Source: Clostridium guangxiense
Lineage (GTDB): Bacteria; Bacillota; Clostridia; Clostridiales; Clostridiaceae
DNA length: 64,000 nt
Direction of reading: 5' to 3'
NCBI RefSeq assembly: GCF_021043395.1
Contig: NZ_JAJNKE010000008.1
Coordinates: 43,909-107,908 of the forward strand
Part shown: positions 9,071 to 17,085 of the stretch, piece after piece
How the letters are laid out: each line of letters begins with the position of its first letter
Numbering within the stretch: position 1 is the stretch's first letter
Translations under genes and position numbers: made by a program
Notes under the pieces: generated by a model
What the model was told of the DNA's origin: nothing
The model's database searches: none
The model's input: the letters and a program-made list of their open reading frames with translations, nothing else

Positions 9071-9170
9071 TTATTTTTCTTAGTAAAACGGAGAAAAATT
9101 TTCCTTGATTGTTGGGTAGGTTAAGGAATAGTATTGAAAGAACAGTTTAAATAAAATTCTATAAATCTTA
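9071..9170. repeat. Half copy (left arm) of a foldback intergenic repeat family
   Basis: Shares AAACGGAGAAAAAT (9086-9099) with the 34.2-kb foldback element. AACAGTTTAA and ATAAATCTTA are also found in the left arm of the 54.2-kb element. It lies just after thrC. A matching right arm in opposite orientation lies beyond pncB at 10941-11010. Confidence 0.6.
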
Positions 9171-9214
9171 GGGGTACATTTTGAAAAGAATTAGAACTTT
9201 TAAAATGTACCCCT
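9170..9214. terminator. Bidirectional hairpin terminator between thrC and pncB
   Basis: AGGGGTACATTTT (9170-9182) pairs perfectly with AAAATGTACCCCT (9202-9214) across a 19-nt loop. It lies between convergent genes, with A/T runs on both sides. Confidence 0.8.
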
Positions 9215-9265
9215 CTAGATTTATTAATTTTATTTAATGTTCTGAAATATTATTTCTTAACCTTT

Positions 9266-10744
9266 TTACTCATTAAAGGTATCAGAGTAACCTTGAAGTA
9301 AATTGTGCTTTAAGTTCCAAAGCTTTGAAGATAAATCAACATAATAAGTATGAGGATTTTCAAGACGCAAAACTTCAGGCCAAAGCTTTTCTGTTTCTTT
9401 CTCTGCTATATCCCTTATTTCAAGTACATCAGGATTTTCATATTTTTGAACTCCAGCTTTAAATAATTGAACTCTTAAATCTTTTACATAATAGTTTGTA
9501 AGCTTCTTCTTTTTCCAGGTATAAACTGGATCAAATATTACAAGAGGCTTGCCTTCATCTATTACTTCATCATCTAAAGCTATTAAGTCACCTACAGCTT
9601 TATCTGTTTTTTTGTCAAAAATTCTGTATATCTTTTTAAAGCCGGGAGTTGTTATTTTAGCTTCATTTTCGCTTATTTTAATTTTGGGAATTATTTTACC
9701 ATTGCTTTCAACAGCAACGAGCTTATATACACCACCAAAAACTGGTTCTGATTTTGCTGTTATAAGCCTTTCACCAACACCAAAGCTGTCAATGCAGGCA
9801 CCTTGTGTAAGAACATCTTCAATTATGTGCTCATCAAGGGAATTTGAAATTACAATCTTAGCATCTTCATAACCAGCATCATCAAGTGCTTTTCTACATA
9901 ACTTTGTCAAATAAGTTATATCTCCACTATCTATTCTTATTCCAGCAGGCCTTATTCCCTGTGGTTTTAATATTTCATCAAAAACCTTTATAGCATTTGG
10001 AAGTCCAGACTTAAGCACATTATAAGTGTCAATTAAAAGTAGACAATTATTTGGGTAAACTTCAGCCCAAGCTTTAAAAGCTTCGTATTCAGTATCAAAT
10101 AACTGTATCCAGCTGTGTGCCATTGTTCCTACAGCATTTATACCAAACATCTGCTCAGAAATTGTACATGCGGTTGAGCTGCAGCCACCTATTACAGCAG
10201 ATCTTGCACCATATATTGCAGCATCATAACCTTGTGCTCTTCTAGAACCAAATTCCATAACAGGTCGTCCTTTAGCAGCACGGCATATTCTATTTGCTTT
10301 TGTTGCAATTAAAGTTTGATGATTAATAGTTAACAGTACCATGGTTTCAACAAGTTGTGCCTGAATTGCAGGACCTTTTACAGTTACAATAGGTTCACCT
10401 GGAAAAACAGGATAGCCTTCTGGAACTGCCCATACATCACAGGAAAATTTGAAATCTGATAAATAAGTTAAAAATTCCTCTGAAAAATCACCCTTGCTTC
10501 TTAAATATTCTATATCATCATCAGTGAATTTTAAAGCTGACAGATACTCTACTAGCTGTTGAACGCCTGCCATTATGCAGTATCCACCGTTATCTGGGAT
10601 TTGTCTAAAAAACATGTCGAAATAAGTTGTTTTGTTTCCAAGTTTTTTATCTAAGTATCCATTTCCCATAGTTAGTTCGTAAAAATCAACAAGCATAGTT
10701 AGATTACGTTCATTTCTTACATCAAAGTTCTTTCTATATTCCAT
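9266..10744 (-). CDS. pncB: Nicotinate phosphoribosyltransferase
   Basis: Salvages nicotinate to nicotinate mononucleotide with PRPP and ATP. Family signatures are NLTMLVDFYELTMGNGYL at the N-terminus, EFGSRRAQGYDAAIYGARSA, GTMAHSW, and IDSGDITYL in the phosphate-binding barrel. The first ATG (10762) is six residues upstream of a better start: ATG 10744 has GGGAGA 8 nt away, giving 492 residues. With niaX and nadABC (43-46.6 kb), the window covers both niacin salvage and de novo NAD synthesis. The gene is a single unit, flanked on both sides by arms of the same foldback repeat in opposite orientation. Confidence 0.95.
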   Translation of the reverse strand: MEYRKNFDVRNERNLTMLVDFYELTMGNGYLDKKLGNKTTYFDMFFRQIPDNGGYCIMAGVQQLVEYLSALKFTDDDIEYLRSKGDFSEEFLTYLSDFKFSCDVWAVPEGYPVFPGEPIVTVKGPAIQAQLVETMVLLTINHQTLIATKANRICRAAKGRPVMEFGSRRAQGYDAAIYGARSAVIGGCSSTACTISEQMFGINAVGTMAHSWIQLFDTEYEAFKAWAEVYPNNCLLLIDTYNVLKSGLPNAIKVFDEILKPQGIRPAGIRIDSGDITYLTKLCRKALDDAGYEDAKIVISNSLDEHIIEDVLTQGACIDSFGVGERLITAKSEPVFGGVYKLVAVESNGKIIPKIKISENEAKITTPGFKKIYRIFDKKTDKAVGDLIALDDEVIDEGKPLVIFDPVYTWKKKKLTNYYVKDLRVQLFKAGVQKYENPDVLEIRDIAEKETEKLWPEVLRLENPHTYYVDLSSKLWNLKHNLLQGYSDTFNE

Positions 10745-10796
10745 AAAAAAATCTCCCATCATAAACTAAATAGGCTAATCATAGTTTATTTATTTT

Positions 10797-10837
10797 TAAA
10801 CAAGCATGCCCTACATTTAATCATGCGAGCATGTTTA
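10797..10837. promoter_or_regulatory. Imperfect dyad in the pncB leader
   Basis: Between pncB (minus strand) and its upstream repeat, AAACAAGCATG and CATGCGAGCATGTTT form an imperfect inverted repeat separated by an A/T-rich loop, about 55-95 nt upstream of the ATG. It could be an operator or leader hairpin. No regulator can be assigned. Confidence 0.35.
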
Positions 10838-10940
10838 TTATATATTTTAATACCATATCGTTATTATTACAATACTTTTGTATATACAAAGAATATTCTA
10901 AGGATATTGTAACCAAGCATTTAGCGAGTTATTAAAATAT

Positions 10941-11010
10941 CTTAGGATTTTACGATTTTTCCACCTTAAATTTATAGAGTTTTTTTAATGTTAGAAAGCA
11001 TTGTTACTTA
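10941..11010. repeat. Half copy (right arm) of the foldback repeat, overlapping the 3' end of larA
   Basis: TTTATAGAgTTTTTTTAATG and AGCATTGTTACTT (10997-11009) match the right arm of the 54.4-kb element (TTTATAGAaTTTTTTTAATG and AGCATTGTTACTTCGC). The last codons of larA, including its stop (10991-10993), lie inside this copy. Confidence 0.65.
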
Positions 11011-12295
11011 CCTTAATCTTAGGGAGAGTGTTAGCAGCCTGTGGCATAAGGGTGATTGCGGCATCTTTGCTGTTTGTTTTATAAGCTAGCTCTAAAGCTT
11101 CCTCTATGGTTTTAACAACGGTTACGTTTGTCCTTTTAAGTAAATCGGGATTTAAAGAAGATACTAAAATGACATTGAACTTATCTGCACTTTCGCAGAA
11201 ATAGTAGCCAACGTATTTTGAAATGCTGTATTTATTTCTAAGATCCTTTTCCCTTTCCTCTGAGGTATCAAAGTTCAAAAGCATAGATTGCATTTCTTCG
11301 TCGCCGCCAAGACCTTCACTACATTCAGATAAAATTATGACTGTACCATTATCTTTGGTTGCTGTTCTAGCATTTATCATGGTTTTTATAGATTGATATA
11401 AATTAATGTCTTTTGGATATCCTCCAGCGGTGGCAATGGTAATATCGGCTTTTTTAGATATGTTAACACCGTCCTTATCATCTACCATCTGACGTCCTTT
11501 AGCATGTGCAGATATGTAATTCCCGGATACTGCACCAACAATATTACCATCCTTATCTACTACTACGTTAAACATAAAATCAGGTTTTACAAAGCTTGCA
11601 GCCTCAAGCATGTCTATATGTACAGGATTATTTTCTATGTTTCCAGAACGAACAGTTGGGTAAGTCCCGCCTCCAAAATCCTTGCTTAAGGACAAAGCGT
11701 GATTTGCCATTATTGTTTCATAAGAAGCTATCCCTGGAAGTATAGTTTTCTTACCGCCACTCCAGCCAACTAGAAAGTGATATATTATTCCACCAGTTAT
11801 AACGATATGATCACAATTTAATGCTATTTTATTTATTGAAACTGGTGTGCCATAGTTGGTTTTGCCTAAATAAACTAAGCTATCTTTGTCAAGGCAGTCA
11901 TGATCAATTACCTTAAATCTTTTAGAAAGCTCTTTTCCTAAAAGTTTTTCATGTTCTTCAGCTGTTTGTCTTCTATGAGTTCCTGTAGCGGATAAAAAAG
12001 TTATATCCTTGTCTTGCACTCCACCAGCATTTATTTCGTCTACAAGGTGAGAAAGATACTTATCTGTTCTTTGCCATGCTCTTGTTACATCTGGTATGAC
12101 TATACAAACAGTTTCCCCAGAATGTACTAATTCTTTTAATCTAGCACTATCTGTTGGGTGTTCTATTGCATCCTGTATAATTTGATCTTCTGATTTTGTA
12201 ACTTCAAATTTATTGCTTTTTATTACTTGAATTACGTTTTTTTCATGTACCGGAATATCTATTTCTAAATTTCCGTATTTCATTTTTTTGTCCAT
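10991..12295 (-). CDS. larA: LarA-family nickel-pincer lactate racemase-like protein
   Basis: A 434-residue LarA-fold protein. Two-domain signatures are VIPDVTRAWQRTDKY, GTHRRQT (catalytic His region), GGIIYHFLVGWSGGKKTILPGI (His and the Lys that covalently holds the Ni-pincer cofactor in characterised LarA), and NHALSL. It racemises D/L-lactate or a related 2-hydroxy acid. Start: ATG with AGAGGG 7 nt upstream. The cofactor makers larB, larC and larE are not adjacent, so they must be elsewhere or the substrate may differ. Its last residues (KVSNNAF, stop) are encoded by an inserted repeat arm. A large hairpin lies upstream (12353-12413). Family call strong; exact hydroxy acid uncertain. Confidence 0.85.
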   Translation of the reverse strand: MDKKMKYGNLEIDIPVHEKNVIQVIKSNKFEVTKSEDQIIQDAIEHPTDSARLKELVHSGETVCIVIPDVTRAWQRTDKYLSHLVDEINAGGVQDKDITFLSATGTHRRQTAEEHEKLLGKELSKRFKVIDHDCLDKDSLVYLGKTNYGTPVSINKIALNCDHIVITGGIIYHFLVGWSGGKKTILPGIASYETIMANHALSLSKDFGGGTYPTVRSGNIENNPVHIDMLEAASFVKPDFMFNVVVDKDGNIVGAVSGNYISAHAKGRQMVDDKDGVNISKKADITIATAGGYPKDINLYQSIKTMINARTATKDNGTVIILSECSEGLGGDEEMQSMLLNFDTSEEREKDLRNKYSISKYVGYYFCESADKFNVILVSSLNPDLLKRTNVTVVKTIEEALELAYKTNSKDAAITLMPQAANTLPKIKVSNNAF

Positions 12296-12352
12296 AATAG
12301 CCCTCTTTTCATAAATGTTATAATTGTATTAAAGAAAAAACGAGTATAAAAT

Positions 12353-12413
12353 TTAACTTATATATTTGTGAAGAGACTTAGCATGGATGAGTCTTTCAGA
12401 ATATATAAGTTAA
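12353..12413. promoter_or_regulatory. 14-bp perfect inverted repeat with nested inner stem, between larA and the helicase gene
   Basis: TTAACTTATATATT (12353-12366) and AATATATAAGTTAA (12400-12413) are perfect complements. Inside, AGAGACT (12373-12379 region) and AGTCTTT (12390-12396) pair with one wobble or mismatch. Located 58-118 nt upstream of the larA ATG on its coding strand. No T run follows, so a plain terminator is unlikely; an operator or leader structure is possible. The outer arms recur at 46811-46855. Confidence 0.55.
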
Positions 12414-12593
12414 TAATTAAACTGCTTTTCTTATATACAAATATAAAATAATTATTTAAATTTTACTACTGACGAGTAGTATGTCAATAGAAAATATAAA
12501 AAAATAAAAAACTATTAAAAAATAGCACATATGTTATCTAAAATGAAAAAAATGCACATAATTAATGTAGAATATATATTATAAGGAGAAATT

Positions 12594-14594
12594 ATGAAAT
12601 ACAAATTAGATGATTCACAAAAGAATGCAGTTATTGCAAATGAAAAGAATATACTTGTTGTTGCAGCGCCTGGTTCTGGAAAGACGCTTGTTATAATAAA
12701 TAGAACTGCATATTTGATAAAAAATAGAGGGATATCACCTAAAAATATCATTGTTATAACTTTTACTAAAGCCGCAGCTAAAAATATGAAAGAAAGGTAT
12801 ATTAAGATTTATGGAGAAAAGTATACACCTTTTTTTGGAACCTTTCATGGCTTGTTTTATAAAATATTGAAAAGATACAAGGGAAGCATAAAAATAATTG
12901 AGGAGTATGAAAAGTACAGACTTATTCGAGGTATTTTATTAAAGTATATGGACGAAATAAGTGATGATAAAATAAAAGAAGTTGTAAATGATATATCTTT
13001 GATGAAAAGCAGGCAGGAAGCTATAAACGATTTTAAATCCCATGTCGATTTAGAGGTTTTTAAGGAATGTGTTGAAGGCTATAATAGATATAAAGAAGAA
13101 AATGAACTTATGGATTTTGATGATTTACAGATAGAATGCATAAAATTATTTAAGGAAAATAAAAAGCTTCTTCAAGGTTATGGCAAGCTTTTTAAGCATA
13201 TTTTAGTAGATGAATTTCAAGATGTAGATTCGCTTCAAATAGAACTTCTTAAAATGTTTAATGATACAAGTAACATATATGCAGTTGGTGATGAGGATCA
13301 GTGCATTTATTCCTTTAGAGGTTCAAAACCTGAATGTATGGTGGAGTTTCAAAATATATTTAATGGTGGACAGAAGGAGTATTTAAATACTAATTACAGA
13401 AGTGTAAATAATATTATTGAAATATCAAAGAAACTTATAGGTAATAACATTATGAGAAACTCAAAAGATATAAATTCATTTAAGAGCTCTAATGGAAACA
13501 TAACTGTTATTAATAGTAAAAATGAAAATGGTGAAGCGGAAAAAATAACCTTGGAAATACATAAGATAAAGGCGGCATCGGGGTGTAATTATTCTGACAT
13601 CGCTGTGCTTTATAGAACTAATGTGGAAAGTAGAAGTTTAATTGATAGTTTTATAAGAAGAAATATTCCTTTTACATTTTTAGACAGAGAGTATAATTTT
13701 TTTCAACATTTTATATGTAAGGATTTAATCGCATATTTAAAACTCAGCATAGATGGATGTAACAGAGAAAGTTTTCTTAGGATAATAAATAAACCTTTTA
13801 GATATATTAGTAAACTTGCACTTGAAAAAATTAGAAGAGGGACTTATAAGGAAAATTGTTTCGATGCATTAAAGGACATAGATGATATTCCTGTTTTTCA
13901 ACTGAACGCTATAGATAAGCTTAAAAAGGACATAGTTTCATTAAATAAGATGTCGCTTTTAAGTGCGGTGCAGTATATTATTTCGGACTTGGGATATGCC
14001 GATTATGTAAAAGAGTATTCAACAAAGTATGGAATTGATGTAAATGAGCTTAATGATATAATGGAGGAATTTAAAAGTTCTTGTGAAGGTTACAGTACTA
14101 TAATCACTTTTTTAGTCCATGTTGATAAAGTAGCAGAGACGATGAAGAAGGGTAGATTTTGTAGGGATGAAGATAGAGTAATTTTAAGTACTATACATGG
14201 CGTAAAGGGTATGGAATTTAAAAATGTATTTATAGTAAACTGCGTGGAGGATAACATTCCACATAAAAATAGTATTCCAGATAATATTGAAGAGGAAAGA
14301 AGACTTTTTTATGTTGGAATTACAAGGGCAATAGATAACTTGTGGCTTTGCATAACAAATGAGGTAAAGGGTAGTGTGAGAAAGCCCTCGAGATTTATAG
14401 CAGAATGTAAACTTCAAGAAAACGGAGTAGAACTTGCCTTTAAAAAGGGAGATATCGTGGAGCATATGGCTTTTGGTAGAGGAAAGATAGTAAATATGAC
14501 TGCTGAGGTTACGGAAATTCAGTTTGAAAATGCGGTGAGGAAGTTTGATACTACGGTGCTGGTTAATTGTGATTTGGTTAAAAAAGTATACTGA
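12594..14594 (+). CDS. UvrD/Rep/PcrA-family ATP-dependent DNA helicase
   Basis: A superfamily 1A 3'-5' helicase of 666 residues. Walker A APGSGKT (about residues 26-32), ITFTKAAAKNMKER (motif Ia), Walker B VDEFQDVDSLQ, motif III GDEDQCIYSFRGS, NYRS (motif IV), VILSTIHGVKGMEFKNVF (motif V) and LFYVGITRA (motif VI) all appear in order. A small beta-rich C-terminal domain (DIVEHMAFGRGKIVNM) resembles the PcrA tail. At 666 residues it is shorter than PcrA (about 720-750), so it is probably a paralogue involved in repair. Start: ATG with AAGGAG upstream. Transcribed alone, divergent from larA. Confidence 0.92.
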   Translation: MKYKLDDSQKNAVIANEKNILVVAAPGSGKTLVIINRTAYLIKNRGISPKNIIVITFTKAAAKNMKERYIKIYGEKYTPFFGTFHGLFYKILKRYKGSIKIIEEYEKYRLIRGILLKYMDEISDDKIKEVVNDISLMKSRQEAINDFKSHVDLEVFKECVEGYNRYKEENELMDFDDLQIECIKLFKENKKLLQGYGKLFKHILVDEFQDVDSLQIELLKMFNDTSNIYAVGDEDQCIYSFRGSKPECMVEFQNIFNGGQKEYLNTNYRSVNNIIEISKKLIGNNIMRNSKDINSFKSSNGNITVINSKNENGEAEKITLEIHKIKAASGCNYSDIAVLYRTNVESRSLIDSFIRRNIPFTFLDREYNFFQHFICKDLIAYLKLSIDGCNRESFLRIINKPFRYISKLALEKIRRGTYKENCFDALKDIDDIPVFQLNAIDKLKKDIVSLNKMSLLSAVQYIISDLGYADYVKEYSTKYGIDVNELNDIMEEFKSSCEGYSTIITFLVHVDKVAETMKKGRFCRDEDRVILSTIHGVKGMEFKNVFIVNCVEDNIPHKNSIPDNIEEERRLFYVGITRAIDNLWLCITNEVKGSVRKPSRFIAECKLQENGVELAFKKGDIVEHMAFGRGKIVNMTAEVTEIQFENAVRKFDTTVLVNCDLVKKVY

Positions 14595-14625
14595 TCATCA
14601 GTGTATAAATACATTCCTTTTTAAA

Positions 14626-14726
14626 GTAGGAGATTGAGCTTTTTTAAATTTTCCTACCTAAAAGAAAGCCATCGGCTTAGTTGAGGTTGTTAAACTAAGA
14701 TGGACAACTTCAATAAGTTGATGGCT
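14626..14726. other. Structured intergenic region: hairpin followed by a three-way-junction fold
   Basis: GTAGGA...TCCTAC around a T-rich loop (14626-14656) probably terminates the helicase gene. Next, AGCCATC (14667-14673) pairs with GATGGCT (14720-14726), enclosing two further hairpins: CTTAGTT/AACTAAG (14676-14699) and CAACTT/AAGTTG (14705-14720). The strands of the outer stem meet hairpin 2 directly. It lies between convergent genes; its identity is unknown. Termination, a structured RNA or a palindromic mobile-element end are all possible. Confidence 0.5.
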
Positions 14727-14760
14727 ATTTATTTAACTTCATTAATTTGATAAAAATAGT

Positions 14761-15516
14761 TTATTCAGATATGATTAGGTTTATCATATTTTTTTTAATA
14801 AAGTCTACATATTCACTAGGTGGAGTTTTATCTGTTATTAAATAGTCTATATCGCTCAAATTACAATAGGTTATTAAAGAGCAAACATCGAATTTTGAAT
14901 AATCAGCTAGTACAAATACCTTATTGCTTTTTTTTACAGCCATTTTTTTTATCTCTCCCTCAAGAGGAGAAGAATTTGTAATTCCATTAGTTGTTGATAT
15001 ACCTGTAGTGGCCATAAATGCTTTGTTTATATTATAATTTTTGAGCAAATTTAGTGAATCTATTCCTGCAAAAGAATTGGTTTCTCTAACCAAGGTACCT
15101 CCAGTAGAGATTATATTTAAATTTTCATATTTAGTGGAGTTTGTGATGAAAATTAAATTGTTAGTTATTATAGTTAGATTGTTTTTATCCTTTAGAAAAT
15201 CCACCATATTTACTGTGGTTGTGCCAGAGTCTATAAATATTATGTCTCCATCATTAACAAAATTTGAAGCTGCTTTAGCTATTAAGGTTTTAGAAAAACT
15301 ATTCTTTATTTGTCTTTCATTAAAAGGTACTAGCGAATTGAAGTTAACAGATACTCCTCCATATACCTTTTTTATATTTCCTCTTTTGATTAACTCTTGA
15401 ATATCTCTTCTTATAGTATTTTTAGAGACTTTAAAAATATCAGTTAGTTTATCAAGGGTCACAGTATCATTTTCTAAAACATACTCTTCTATTTGGTTCA
15501 TTCTCGTTGATTTCAT
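14761..15516 (-). CDS. iolR: DeoR/GlpR-family regulator, probable inositol repressor
   Basis: A 251-residue DeoR-family protein. The N-terminal winged helix (about 5-57) contains the recognition-helix motif VSKNTIRRDIQEL. The sensor domain (about 75-230) has the ISOCOT-fold signature DIIFIDSGTTT and ends in YLITDK. In this family the sensor binds a sugar phosphate; in the iol case that is usually 2-deoxy-5-keto-gluconate-6-phosphate. It is divergently placed 404 bp from the inositol operon, so it is the natural candidate for its repressor. The 22-bp tandem repeats in the shared spacer are the likely binding sites. DeoR family is seen directly; the inositol role is inferred from context. Confidence 0.85.
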   Translation of the reverse strand: MKSTRMNQIEEYVLENDTVTLDKLTDIFKVSKNTIRRDIQELIKRGNIKKVYGGVSVNFNSLVPFNERQIKNSFSKTLIAKAASNFVNDGDIIFIDSGTTTVNMVDFLKDKNNLTIITNNLIFITNSTKYENLNIISTGGTLVRETNSFAGIDSLNLLKNYNINKAFMATTGISTTNGITNSSPLEGEIKKMAVKKSNKVFVLADYSKFDVCSLITYCNLSDIDYLITDKTPPSEYVDFIKKNMINLIISE

Positions 15517-15632
15517 AGGCTTTCTCCTTTTGACAAAGTCTCATAAATATATTTATTGTGTAGAATAAATGTTTTTATGATGTAATTTGAAATTTTATTA
15601 CTATTGAGTAAGTTCAAGTCTTTATACTATAT

Positions 15633-15660
15633 ATTATACATTAAAATTCATAAAAGTAAA
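15633..15660 (-). promoter_or_regulatory. Probable iolR promoter
   Basis: Read on the minus strand: -35 TTTACT (15660-15655), 16-nt spacer, -10 TATAAT (15638-15633). A copy of the 22-bp repeat (15677-15698; 19 of 22 bases match unit 1) lies just upstream of the -35, consistent with autoregulation. Confidence 0.55.
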
Positions 15661-15762
15661 CAATTAATTGGTGGATTTAGTTACAATATAGCCAAAACAT
15701 ACTCATAAAGTTGCTAAGAATACAATAAAAATAAAAAAATATCAAAAAAATCGTGGGAATTA

Positions 15763-15791
15763 TTGACAACGTAATGCCACAGTGATAATAT
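15763..15791 (+). promoter_or_regulatory. Probable inositol operon promoter
   Basis: -35 TTGACA (15763-15768), 17-nt spacer, -10 TAATAT (15786-15791). Predicted transcription starts near 15798, directly ahead of the four 22-bp tandem repeats. Confidence 0.75.
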
Positions 15792-15801
15792 ATAACCAAA
15801 C

Positions 15802-15889
15802 GTAATTACAATATAACCAAAACATAATTATGAAATAATCAATACATAATTATAATATAACCATAATATAATTATAATATAACGATGCA
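15802..15889 (+). repeat. Four tandem 22-bp repeats in the iol leader (candidate operators)
   Basis: Units start at 15802, 15824, 15846 and 15868, exactly 22 bp (about two helical turns) apart. Units 3 and 4 share ATAATTATAATATAAC; unit 1 reads GTAATTACAATATAACC; unit 2 is most diverged. A degenerate unit precedes at 15780-15801, and an outlying copy lies at 15677-15698. The array sits downstream of the predicted start, so bound repressor would block elongation. This spacer (15517-15920) contains no gene. Confidence 0.75.
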
Positions 15890-15920
15890 GTGATAAATAT
15901 AATGAGGAGAGGGTGAATAA

Positions 15921-17075
15921 ATGAGTAATTTATTTTTGATGCCAAGGTATGCTTTCACAGGAGAAGGAGCTTTAAATACAGCAGGTGAAAAAATAAAATC
16001 ACTTGGTAGTAAAGCTTTAATTATAACAGATGATGTTATGATGAAATTAGGAAGTGTGAACAATGTTACAAGCTTATTGGAAAAAGAAAATGTAGAGTTT
16101 TTTATTTATCATGAAGTAAATGGTGAACCTACTGATATTATGGTTAACAATGGAATTAAGAAATATAAAGAGGAAGATTGCGATTTCTTAATAGCATTAG
16201 GGGGAGGTAGTCCTATTGATACAGCAAAAGCTGTGGGAGCAATGATAACTAATTCTGGCAATATAAATGATTATCTAGGAAAAGTAATACAAAAAGAAAC
16301 ACCTCCACTGGTTGCTATACCAACAACAGCAGGAACAGGTTCAGAGGCAACTCAATTTACTATAATAACTGATACCAATAGAAATATAAAAATGCTTTTG
16401 AAAGGACCTTATTTGATTCCAACTGTTGCAGTCATAGATCCTATTTTTACAATGACATCTCCAAAAAGTGTTACTTCTGCAACAGGACTTGATGCATTAA
16501 CTCATGCAATTGAGTCATATACATCAAAACTTGCACAACCTATGTCTGAAATGTTTTCAATTTCTGCCGTAAAAAAGATATTTAATAATTTGCTTGAAGC
16601 TTATAACAATGGAACTAATGTTAAAGCAAGAACAGAAATGTCCATAGCAGCACTTCAAGCTGGAATAGCATTTAATAACGCTTCAGTTACTATAGTACAT
16701 GGCATGAGTAGACCAATAGGAGCTCTTTTTCATGTGCCACATGGCCTTTCTAATGCAATGCTTCTTACAGACTGCTTAAAGTTTGCGTTACCTGGTGCTC
16801 CTGATAAGTTTTGTGATCTTGCAAAAGCCGTTCAAATATATAAAGACGGAATGAGTGATATAGAGGCTGGTCAGGCATTTATAGATAAAGTGGGAAAGCT
16901 GTGCTTTGATTTACATGTACAAAGTTTAGAAGAGTTTGGAGTAGATAAAAATAGATTTTTCAATAGCTTAGACAAAATGGCAGAAGATGCACTAGCTAGT
17001 GGAAGCCCACAAAATACAAGAAGAGAAGTAAAGAAAGAAGATATAATATGCATATATAAAGGATTGTGGAATTGA
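15921..17075 (+). CDS. Iron-containing alcohol dehydrogenase, first gene of the inositol operon
   Basis: A group III Fe-dependent alcohol dehydrogenase (384 residues). N-terminal nucleotide-binding half with GGGSPIDTAKA; C-terminal metal half with GLDALTHAIESY and VHGMSRPIGALFHVPHGLSNA, supplying the Asp and three His ligands; TTAGTGSEAT in between. Closest in look to 1,3-propanediol/butanol-type dehydrogenases. RBS GAGGAGAGGG upstream of the ATG. It is 10 nt ahead of iolJ, under the iol promoter. No iolA (malonic semialdehyde dehydrogenase) is in the cluster, so this enzyme may reduce the malonic semialdehyde made by IolJ to 3-hydroxypropionate, re-oxidising the NADH from IolG. Family certain; this role is a hypothesis. 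Confidence 0.9.
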   Translation: MSNLFLMPRYAFTGEGALNTAGEKIKSLGSKALIITDDVMMKLGSVNNVTSLLEKENVEFFIYHEVNGEPTDIMVNNGIKKYKEEDCDFLIALGGGSPIDTAKAVGAMITNSGNINDYLGKVIQKETPPLVAIPTTAGTGSEATQFTIITDTNRNIKMLLKGPYLIPTVAVIDPIFTMTSPKSVTSATGLDALTHAIESYTSKLAQPMSEMFSISAVKKIFNNLLEAYNNGTNVKARTEMSIAALQAGIAFNNASVTIVHGMSRPIGALFHVPHGLSNAMLLTDCLKFALPGAPDKFCDLAKAVQIYKDGMSDIEAGQAFIDKVGKLCFDLHVQSLEEFGVDKNRFFNSLDKMAEDALASGSPQNTRREVKKEDIICIYKGLWN

Positions 17076-17085
17076 GGCGAAGCTT

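Noticed and set aside
14184..14465. 93-codon minus-strand frame in the helicase gene
   Set aside because: Fully inside conserved helicase motifs V-VI; no ribosome site.
15802..15889. Tandem 22-bp repeats as a possible CRISPR
   Set aside because: Units are contiguous with no spacers, are very AT-rich, and there are no cas genes; an operator array fits better.
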